This document shows positions 35,672 to 41,896 of a stretch of DNA of 41,896 nt, piece by piece. Position numbers and translations under genes: made by a program. The DNA lies in contig CAMWNK010000009.1 in NCBI GenBank assembly GCA_947175555.1, positions 1 through 41,896 on the forward strand. The letters are read 5' to 3'. This stretch comes from an uncultured Clostridia bacterium. GTDB lineage: Bacteria; Bacillota; Clostridia; Christensenellales; UBA3700. Below the pieces are notes generated by a model. That model was given only the letters and a program-made list of their open reading frames with translations, was not told the origin of the DNA and ran no database searches. Position 1 is the stretch's first letter; each line of letters opens with the position of its first letter.

Positions 35672-37093
35672 ATGGGCGAAAAGGATATACTGCGCGAGCT
35701 GCTTACTATAGACGACGAGCTCAATCGCCGCCGCAAGCACGACGCGCTCGGGCGTTATAACAAGGACAAAGTGCACCTTAAGCAGATGCAGTTTCACAAG
35801 TGTCCCAAGCGCAACCGCTGGGTATTCGGCGGCAACCGCAGCGGCAAGACGGAGTGCGGCGCGGCGGAAGCGGTATGGATGCTGCGCGGAATACATCCCT
35901 ACAGACGGATAAAAGGCGACGTATGCGGCTGGGCGGTGTCGCTGTCCTACGAGGTGCAAAGAGAGGTGGCGCAGTCCAAGATAATGCGCTATCTTCGCCC
36001 CGATTGGATAGAGGACGTCGTCATGCTGACGGGCAAGAAGTCGAGCGCGGAGCACGGCATAATAGACTACATATTAGTGCGCAACGTCAGCGGCGGCGTG
36101 TCCAAGCTGTGCTTTAAGAGCTGCGAGCAGGGCAGGGAGAAGTTTCAGGGCGCGTCGCTCGACTTTGTCTGGTTTGACGAGGAGCCGCCCTACGACATAT
36201 ACGAGGAGTGCCGCATGAGGGTGCTCGACCGCAAGGGCGACATATGGGGCACGATGACGCCGCTTAAAGGTCTTACGTGGGTGTACGACAAGATATATCT
36301 CAACAGCGGCGGGGACGAAGAGGTATGGCACATCTCCATGGAATGGGCGGACAATCCCTATCTTGACGAGTCCGAAGTCGCAGCTCTCACCGCCGCCATG
36401 CCCGAGGACAGCCTCGAGAGCAGACGCTACGGCAGATTCAACTGCGCGGAGGGCATAGTGTACGGCGAGTTTGACCAGTGCCGCCACGTGATAGAGCCCT
36501 TCGACGTGCCGAGAGAGTGGCAGGACAGGATATCGATAGATCCGGGACTCAACAACCCTCTTGCCTGCCTGTTTTTTGCAGTGGACTGGGACGGCAACGT
36601 CTACGTGGTGGGCGAGTGGTACGAGCGAGGCAAGGACGTGGACTTTCATGCCGAGCGTATCAAGTCGCTTGCGGCGGCTTTGGATTGGCACTGCGATAGC
36701 AAGGGCAGACTGCAAGGCGTTGCGGACAGCGCCGCCAATCAGCGCACGCTGGCGAGCAGCAAGAGCGTTACTCAGCTCTTTTACGAGCGGGACATCTTGC
36801 TCGACACCAACGTGGATAAGGACGTATTCGGCGGCATAGCGCGTGTCAAATCCTATTTCAAGAGCGACAGACTGTATATCTTTTCCACCTGCCGCAATCT
36901 GATAAGGGAGCTCAAGAGCTACTGGTGGGGCAAGGGCGACGTCCCTATCAAGAAGGACGACCACGCGCTCGACGCCCTGCGCTATTACATCATGAGCAGA
37001 CCTAACGTGCCCGCAAGAGGCGGAGAAGAGCTGTCCGAGGTGCTCAAGCTCAAGCGCAAACTGATAAGGAGGAACAATAACAGAAAGTCATGA
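35672..37093 (+). CDS. terL: Phage terminase large subunit
   Basis: ATP-driven DNA-packaging motor with a headful or cos nuclease (473 aa). Walker A is GGNRSGKT (53-60) and Walker B is DFVWFDEEPP, followed by the coupling motif GTMTPLKG. The RNase-H-like nuclease has ISIDPGLNNP, VADSAAN and the C-terminal DDHALDALRYYIM with its acidic residues. GAAGGAG precedes the ATG. The next gene overlaps by 4 nt. Confidence 0.95.
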   Translation: MGEKDILRELLTIDDELNRRRKHDALGRYNKDKVHLKQMQFHKCPKRNRWVFGGNRSGKTECGAAEAVWMLRGIHPYRRIKGDVCGWAVSLSYEVQREVAQSKIMRYLRPDWIEDVVMLTGKKSSAEHGIIDYILVRNVSGGVSKLCFKSCEQGREKFQGASLDFVWFDEEPPYDIYEECRMRVLDRKGDIWGTMTPLKGLTWVYDKIYLNSGGDEEVWHISMEWADNPYLDESEVAALTAAMPEDSLESRRYGRFNCAEGIVYGEFDQCRHVIEPFDVPREWQDRISIDPGLNNPLACLFFAVDWDGNVYVVGEWYERGKDVDFHAERIKSLAAALDWHCDSKGRLQGVADSAANQRTLASSKSVTQLFYERDILLDTNVDKDVFGGIARVKSYFKSDRLYIFSTCRNLIRELKSYWWGKGDVPIKKDDHALDALRYYIMSRPNVPARGGEELSEVLKLKRKLIRRNNNRKS

Positions 37094-37416
37094 ACAAGGC
37101 ATTGATGGACGCGCTGTACAAGAAGGCTATCGGCTACGTCGAAGGCGACACGGTTGAGGAGATAGACGCCGATTCCAACGTAGTCAAGCGCAAGATAACG
37201 TATAAGCACATTCCGCCCGACATCTCCGCAATCAAGATGTATCAAGAGCAGCTAAGCTCGGATAGGTATTGCGACATGACGGACGAGCAGCTGCTTGCCG
37301 CCAAGCGCCGCTATCTCAAGCAACTGCTGGGCGACGACTACGCCAAGTACGTCAAGGACAAGGGCATTGATTTGGGCGATAGCAATAATGAGGAGGATAG
37401 AAATGAAGATAGTTGA
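37090..37416 (+). CDS. Small-terminase-like phage protein
   Basis: 108 aa. ALMDALYKKAIGYVEGDTVE, then KRKITYKHIPPDISAIKMY, is the C-terminal pattern of phage small terminases (ALYxRAxGY...KHxPPDxxA). The N-terminal DNA-binding HTH of a full TerS is absent. Gene order is also unusual, since TerS normally precedes TerL. It may be a partial TerS or an accessory packaging factor. It overlaps terL by 4 nt and the next gene by 14 nt. Confidence 0.65.
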   Translation: MNKALMDALYKKAIGYVEGDTVEEIDADSNVVKRKITYKHIPPDISAIKMYQEQLSSDRYCDMTDEQLLAAKRRYLKQLLGDDYAKYVKDKGIDLGDSNNEEDRNEDS

Positions 37417-37915
37417 GGTGAATTTGCCTATCCGCTGCGACTGCGGACTGTGTCGAGGCAGGGCGGTATACGCGGCTCAGTTCGACGGAACGACCAAGGA
37501 CAGGCGTATCAATATGTGCGCAAGGTGCGCCGAGGACATGTTCTTTTTACTGGGCGAGACGCTTGGGGTAATAGACTGCATAGGCGGCAGCGGCAGGGCT
37601 GACGGTCAGACGTGCGGCGATAGCGGCAAGGCTAATGCCATAGCAGGCGACAGCGAGTGCAGGGACGCAGATACTTGCGCCTGCGGCTCTCGCGGCAAGA
37701 CATGCAACACATGCGACAAGACATGCAACACATGCGACAAGACATGCGGCACATGCGACAAGACATGCGATACGTGCGGCGATGTATGCGGCGGCGGCGC
37801 GTGCGGCGGTAAGGATAAGGATTGCTCTTGCAATATAGGCTGCGCGCACACCGTCGCAAGTAATTCGGATGCTGCCTTGCAAGAGCGCACGGACAGCGAT
37901 AGGAGAAGGCAATGA
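37403..37915 (+). CDS. Cys-rich phage protein with CxxC tandem repeats
   Basis: 170 aa from the ATG at 37403, chosen for its SD AGGAGGAT; an upstream ATG in the same frame lies deep inside the previous gene. The N-terminal part has RCDCGLC and MCARC, a zinc-ribbon-like pair. Residues about 99-126 are four 7-residue repeats (KTCNTCD type). In all about 23 Cys occur in 170 residues. It probably binds Zn or an iron-sulfur cluster, or forms disulfides outside the cell. I know no family. It overlaps portal by 4 nt. Confidence 0.7.
   Translation: MKIVEVNLPIRCDCGLCRGRAVYAAQFDGTTKDRRINMCARCAEDMFFLLGETLGVIDCIGGSGRADGQTCGDSGKANAIAGDSECRDADTCACGSRGKTCNTCDKTCNTCDKTCGTCDKTCDTCGDVCGGGACGGKDKDCSCNIGCAHTVASNSDAALQERTDSDRRRQ
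37697..37780 (+). repeat. Four 21-bp tandem repeats in the Cys-rich gene
   Basis: Units at 37697, 37718, 37739 and 37760. The first two are identical; the third and fourth differ at a few bases. Each encodes K-T-C-x-T-C-[DG], so copy number can change without a frameshift. Confidence 0.9.
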
Positions 37916-39816
37916 AAGATAAGGTAAAGGATAAGGCAGGCACTTCGGACAAGGACGCTGAGACAGCTCAGCTTGTCGCCGACGTCAGGCGCGACTATGA
38001 GGAGCGCAGGAGCAGACGTATGCCGCTTGAGCTGCAGTGGCGGCTCAATATGAACTTTGTAGCAGGCAATCAGTATGCGGAAATCACTCCGCTCGGCGAG
38101 GTAGAGGACTACGGCAAGCAATATTACTGGCAGCAGCGCGAGGTATACAATCACATCGCATCCATTGTAGAGACTCGCCTGTCCAAGCTCTCGCGCGTCA
38201 AGACGGGCATTGCGGTCAGACCGTTCAGCTCGGACACGTCCGACGTGGGCGCGGCGCGCCTGTCCTCTCAGGTGCTCAAGGCGCTTAGCGAGGAGATAGG
38301 GCTTGTCTCGCTGCTCAATACGGCGGCAGGCTGGAGCGAGGTTACGGGCACTTGCTTTCTCAAGGCGGTATGGGATTGCAATAAGGGCGCGGTGATAGGT
38401 AAGGACGGCAAGACGTGTCTGCGCGAGGGCGACGTATCGGTCAGCGTGGTCCCTCCCTTTGAGCTGTTCCCCGACAATCTGCTTGCAGGCAATCTCGGCG
38501 AGTGCCGCTCGCTCATTCATGCAAAAGCCTACCACGTGGACGAGATTTACGATAACTGGGGCGTGAGGGTAGAGGGCGACGACGTCAGCGTCTTTTCGCT
38601 TGCCGTAGGCTACGGACGGGGCGGCGCGGGCGATGGCGTTATCTCCTCGGCAATGCCCGATAGCTGCATAGTGCTCGAGCGTTACACTCTGCCTACCGCC
38701 GAGTATCCCGATGGCAGACTGACTATAGTTGCGGGCAATAGCCTGCTGTACGACGGACAGCTTCCCTACGTCAACGGCGCGGACGGAGCGAGGGGCTTCC
38801 CATTCGCCCGCATGATATGCCTCAACAAGGTGGGCAGTTTCTTCGGCGCGAGCGTGGTGGAGAGGCTCATACCACTTCAACGCTCCTACAACGCGGTAAA
38901 AAATCGCAAGTACGAGTTCATGAACAGGCTCGCCGCGGGCGTGCTTGCTATCGAGGACGGCTCTATAGATGCAGAGGAGCTCGAGGACGGCGGATTGCCT
39001 CCCGGCAAGGTGCTGATATACAGGCAGGGCAGCGCGGCTCCCCGCATGATGGACGCAGGCAATATACCGCCCGAGTTCCGCTACGAAGAGGAGCGGCTGC
39101 TGTCGGAGTTCATCACCATAAGCGGCGTCAGCGAGCTTAGCAAGTATTCTCAGACCTACGCGTCCATGTCGGGCAAGGCGATAGCTCTGCTTACCGAGCA
39201 GGACGACTCGAGGCTTGCGGTCGCGTCCAACTCCATGAGGGAGTGTATCAAGTCTATCAGCGAGCAGATGCTCAGACTGTACAAGCAGTTTGCGGGCGGC
39301 AAGCGGCTCAAGCGTCTTGCAGGAGAGGACGGACAGTTGCAGCTCACCTGTTTTTCCGCCAGCGACTTACAGAGCGACGACCTCGTATTCGAGACGGACA
39401 ACGAGCTCAACGACACCCTATCGGGCAGGCGCAACATGCTGCTTCAGCTCATGCAGCTGGGGGTATTGCAGGGCGAGGACGGAAGGCTTGACGAGCGCAG
39501 CAAGAGCAAGGCGCTCGAGATACTCGGCTTTGGCACGTGGGAGAGCGCGGCGGACCTTAGCGAGTGTCAGCGAAACTCGGCGATAAGGGAGAACATGATT
39601 GCAGGCAAGGGCAAGCTGGAGGTAGGAGAAGTGGACGACCACGCATTGCACATCGCCGAGCATACCAAGGGCATACTCACGCGGCGCGACGGCGATAAGG
39701 GCAGGGCGGAGCTGCTCGAGCACGTAAGGGCGCACAAGGCTTTTATGGCGGCGGCGGGCTTCGAGGCTCAGGCATTGGCGGCGCAAGATGATATTGATAG
39801 AGATAAGGAGGAGTAA
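37912..39816 (+). CDS. Phage portal protein
   Basis: Dodecameric ring protein through which DNA enters the capsid (634 aa, large P22-like class). Supporting blocks: PLELQWRLNMNFVAGNQYAE near 37-56, YNHIASIVETRLSKLSRVK, GWSEVTGTCFLKAVWD, VPPFELFPDN, and the helix region IPLQRSYNAVKNRKYEFMNR. The C-terminal third is helical and charged. The position between terminase and capsid genes fits. The start overlaps the previous stop (ATGA). Confidence 0.85.
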   Translation: MKDKVKDKAGTSDKDAETAQLVADVRRDYEERRSRRMPLELQWRLNMNFVAGNQYAEITPLGEVEDYGKQYYWQQREVYNHIASIVETRLSKLSRVKTGIAVRPFSSDTSDVGAARLSSQVLKALSEEIGLVSLLNTAAGWSEVTGTCFLKAVWDCNKGAVIGKDGKTCLREGDVSVSVVPPFELFPDNLLAGNLGECRSLIHAKAYHVDEIYDNWGVRVEGDDVSVFSLAVGYGRGGAGDGVISSAMPDSCIVLERYTLPTAEYPDGRLTIVAGNSLLYDGQLPYVNGADGARGFPFARMICLNKVGSFFGASVVERLIPLQRSYNAVKNRKYEFMNRLAAGVLAIEDGSIDAEELEDGGLPPGKVLIYRQGSAAPRMMDAGNIPPEFRYEEERLLSEFITISGVSELSKYSQTYASMSGKAIALLTEQDDSRLAVASNSMRECIKSISEQMLRLYKQFAGGKRLKRLAGEDGQLQLTCFSASDLQSDDLVFETDNELNDTLSGRRNMLLQLMQLGVLQGEDGRLDERSKSKALEILGFGTWESAADLSECQRNSAIRENMIAGKGKLEVGEVDDHALHIAEHTKGILTRRDGDKGRAELLEHVRAHKAFMAAAGFEAQALAAQDDIDRDKEE

Positions 39817-40290
39817 ATGGATAGCAATACAACAAGCGACGTCGCACCCGTATGCGACACAGTCCCCGATATAGGCGATAGCGAGAGCGCGGAGGAAATA
39901 CTGCGCCGCGCCGTAGAGGAATTTTTGGACAGATACCCCGCGGCTGTAGAGGTGATAGGCGACATAGCCAAGGAGCTCAAGCGCGATAAGTCGCTGTGCT
40001 CATCGCCCTATTGTCTGGAGTGCGCAATGGGCAGGGTGCTGGGCAGGATATACCGCACGCCCGCTCAGCTCATGGAAGATAGCGAGTTCAGGGAGAGATA
40101 CGTACTTCCCGATAAGGCGGTAAGAGAGGCAATCATAGACGCCTATCTGCAAGAGGTGAGGGCGGCGCGTCCGCCCAAGGTAATGGGCGATAAGGGCTTT
40201 ATCGCCGTAGCTCCGTCCGTCAAGGCAGGCAGCCTCGGCGAGGCGGGACAATTATTGGAGCGTATGCTCAAAGACAGGAGGATTAAATAA
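39817..40290 (+). CDS. Candidate capsid scaffold protein
   Basis: 157 aa, unrecognised, with an acidic N-terminus (DSESAEEILRRAVEEFLDRY), a central pair SSPYCLECAMG and a basic, helical end. Position between portal and capsid genes and its charged helical character suggest a scaffold, but no motif proves it. No separate capsid-maturation protease gene is present. The ATG directly follows the portal stop. Confidence 0.5.
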   Translation: MDSNTTSDVAPVCDTVPDIGDSESAEEILRRAVEEFLDRYPAAVEVIGDIAKELKRDKSLCSSPYCLECAMGRVLGRIYRTPAQLMEDSEFRERYVLPDKAVREAIIDAYLQEVRAARPPKVMGDKGFIAVAPSVKAGSLGEAGQLLERMLKDRRIK

Positions 40291-40292
40291 TT

Positions 40293-41471
40293 ATGGTAAG
40301 TTTAGAAACAGCGGAAAACGCGCTTAAGACAGTCTACCTCGGAGTGGTAGCCAATCAGCTCAACGTGGGCGTCAACCCTCTGCTTGCTAAGATAGAGCAG
40401 ACCACCGCGGACGTATGGGGCTCGCAGATAGTCAAGATGGTGCCTTACGGTCTCAACGGCGGCGTGGGCGCGGGCGCGGAGAATGCGGCTCTGCCCAAGT
40501 CCGCGGGTAATCAGTACGGCAAGTTCACTCTCGACCTCAAGAATCTGTACGGCACGATAGAGATTACCGACAAGGCAATCCGCGCGTCCATGCACGACGA
40601 GGCGGCGTTTGTCAATCTGCTCAATGCGGAGATGGACGGACTGCTCAAGGCGTCCAAGCACAACTTGGGACGCATGCTTTACGGCGACGGCAGCGGCGTG
40701 CTCGCTCACGTGGTTGCAGGTACGTATTCGGGCGACACTATCACGCTCGACGACGTGCACGACTTTACGGAAGGTATGTGCGTTTCGGTATACAACGCGT
40801 CGTCGGGCAATTTCTACTCGGGCATGGGCAACGCCCGTATCATAAACGTGGATAGGGTGAATAAGACCATTACTTTCGAGAAGAACATGCGCCCCACGTA
40901 CTCCGAGGGCGACTACGTGTGTATGCAGTCCAGCCACAACAACGAGATTACGGGACTTAAGGCGATATTTGCTCAGAGCGGCACTCTTTACGGCTTGGAT
41001 AAGGACAAGTACAGCTGGCTCAAGCCTCAGGTGATTTCGGACGTTGGCATGATTACGCAAGGCAAGATGCAGTCTGCTATGGACAGCGTAGAGGAGAGAT
41101 GCGGCGGAGCGGTGGATATGATAGTATGCTCCTACGACGTGCGCAGACATTATATCGACCATTGCTCCATGTACCGCACCAATATCGACTACCTCAATCT
41201 CGACAACGGTTACAAGGCGCTGTCCTACAACGGCGTGCCCGTGGTCGCGGACAAGTTCGTAAGAGACGGAGTGATGTACATGCTCAACACCGCCGACTTC
41301 AAGCTGCATCAGCTGTGCGACTGGCGTTGGATAGAGGGCGACAGCGGCAAGGTACTGCATCAGGTTGCGGGTTGGTCGAGATACACCGCCACGCTCGTCA
41401 AGTACGCCGACCTCATATGCGACCGTCCCGCAGGACAGGTAATGCTCACGGGCATAACTTCGGGTAGCTGA
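40293..41471 (+). CDS. Phage major capsid protein
   Basis: 392 aa, probably an HK97-fold shell protein. Seen: an early helix (ALKTVYLGVVANQLN), a glycine-rich loop (GLNGGVGAGAENAALP), the helix LYGTIEITDKAIRAS, a beta-rich insertion (GTYSGDTITLDD...NKTITFEKNM) and an A-domain ending YNGVPVVADKFVRDGVMYMLN. The N-terminus lacks a long pro-domain, in line with a separate scaffold. It is the best-supported structural protein after TerL. Confidence 0.85.
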   Translation: MVSLETAENALKTVYLGVVANQLNVGVNPLLAKIEQTTADVWGSQIVKMVPYGLNGGVGAGAENAALPKSAGNQYGKFTLDLKNLYGTIEITDKAIRASMHDEAAFVNLLNAEMDGLLKASKHNLGRMLYGDGSGVLAHVVAGTYSGDTITLDDVHDFTEGMCVSVYNASSGNFYSGMGNARIINVDRVNKTITFEKNMRPTYSEGDYVCMQSSHNNEITGLKAIFAQSGTLYGLDKDKYSWLKPQVISDVGMITQGKMQSAMDSVEERCGGAVDMIVCSYDVRRHYIDHCSMYRTNIDYLNLDNGYKALSYNGVPVVADKFVRDGVMYMLNTADFKLHQLCDWRWIEGDSGKVLHQVAGWSRYTATLVKYADLICDRPAGQVMLTGITSGS

Positions 41472-41472
41472 T

Positions 41473-41805
41473 ATGACTGCGCTCAGACCGATACTTACCG
41501 ATACCTTCGATATAGCCGATAGGCTAAGGGAGATAGACGCTCGCTATAGGCTGTATTACAACCTTATCAAGCGTCGCTACGAGGTGCACGCCGTAACGGG
41601 GCTGAATACGTCCCTGCAGTGCGTGCTGCCCTATCCCACCCTCGATTGCAGGAGTCTGCGCTATGTGCGCTCTACGAGGGTGGAGAGAGCTGAGAGTCTT
41701 ATGGCAGAGATTGAGAGGGACAACGCCGAGAAGGAGATGGCGCAGCTTACGGATATAAGGCGTAAGGCGGAGCGCGAGTTGGAGCATACGCTTTCGCGCT
41801 CTTAG
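41473..41805 (+). CDS. Conserved phage head-associated protein of unknown function
   Basis: 110 aa. The pattern IADRLREIDARYRLYYNLIKRRYEVH, LPYPTLDCRSLRYVRSTR and the helical tail AESLMAEIERDNAEKEMA recurs downstream of capsid genes in phages of Clostridia; I know no function. Its last codons (EHTLSRS) lie inside the first copy of the repeat at 41784. Confidence 0.65.
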   Translation: MTALRPILTDTFDIADRLREIDARYRLYYNLIKRRYEVHAVTGLNTSLQCVLPYPTLDCRSLRYVRSTRVERAESLMAEIERDNAEKEMAQLTDIRRKAERELEHTLSRS

Positions 41806-41890
41806 CTTAGCTCAAGTAGGAGTATACGCTTTTGCGCTTTTGCTTAGCTTTTTGCAATACGTGCATATGCTTTCGCACTTTTGGCTTAGC
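41784..41890. repeat. Three imperfect tandem copies of a 28-bp repeat
   Basis: Copies at 41784-41811, 41822-41848 and 41863-41890, consensus GYATAYGCTTTYGCRC then CTTAGC, period 38-41 bp. Each includes a small hairpin such as CGC-tttt-GCG. An 11-mer of copy 1 (GCATACGCTTT) occurs inverted at 34306-34316 in the other repeat region. Confidence 0.75.
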
Positions 41891-41896
41891 GTTGAA

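Larger units (their letters stand above)
35672..41896 (+). mobile_element. Prophage head-morphogenesis module (continues past the right edge)
   Basis: Seven tightly packed plus-strand genes, several overlapping by 4-14 nt: terL, small-terminase-like, Cys-rich protein, portal, scaffold candidate, major capsid protein and a head-associated protein. The module begins only 75 bp after the start of a divergent chromosomal-type gene. No integrase, repressor, att repeat or tRNA is visible on the left side. Confidence 0.85.

Noticed and set aside
37606..38880. Long minus-strand ORF opposite the Cys-rich and portal genes
   Set aside because: Antisense shadow in GC-rich coding DNA; Cys/His-rich nonsense composition and no start signal.
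40302..41360. Long minus-strand ORF opposite the capsid gene
   Set aside because: Fully antisense to a well-supported capsid gene, with His/Val-rich shadow composition.

Overview
The window looks like chromosome from an uncultured gut-type Clostridia (Bacillota), perhaps near Christensenellales. That placement is inference from gene content, AT-rich intergenic DNA, sigma-A-like promoters and intrinsic terminators; no rRNA or other decisive marker is present. The left 4 kb is visibly AT-rich and the right end visibly GC-richer.

Layout. 1-240: intergenic DNA with three DnaA-box-like sites (one perfect), a candidate replication origin. 292-7577: two-domain class II aldolase, a small unknown protein, a Ca2+/Na+ antiporter, a MacB/FtsX-type ABC transporter and a MATE exporter. 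7830-13520: a protein joining an RNA polymerase alpha-CTD-like domain to WG repeats, a divergent membrane-anchored surface protein, a GH30 lipoprotein and a ferredoxin-fused aldo/keto reductase. 13629-16060: ECF S component, DUF1893 protein, a nitrilase-fold protein lacking its catalytic residues and a two-TM protein. 16496-19729 (minus): FGGY deoxysugar kinase then L-fucose isomerase; with the aldolase at 292 these cover the core L-fucose steps. 19950-24438: gyrB-gyrA. 24820-27862 (minus): PnuC transporter, HtrA-like lipoprotein protease, XRE regulator. 28313-30630: dnaA and parB. 30780-34254: HxxxDG acyltransferase, ROK kinase, murB. 34255-34704: an elaborate hairpin-repeat region. 34701-35597 (minus): surface protein. 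35672 to the right edge: a compact phage head module (terL, small-terminase-like, Cys-rich protein, portal, scaffold candidate, major capsid protein, head-associated protein).

The replication genes dnaA, parB, gyrB and gyrA are clustered but without dnaN or recF, and the best DnaA boxes lie about 28 kb from dnaA. Most operon-internal genes have Shine-Dalgarno sequences. Eight first genes instead have a -10 box only 6-9 nt before the start codon and no usable SD, suggesting leaderless mRNAs, dnaA included. The gyrB leader holds a 26-nt strictly alternating pyrimidine-purine tract that could form Z-DNA. The most unusual DNA is 34259-34704, where 14-nt hairpins of differing sequence alternate with a constant 7-mer (GTGATAT) on a 21-nt period, in opposite orientations on the two sides of a terminator hairpin.
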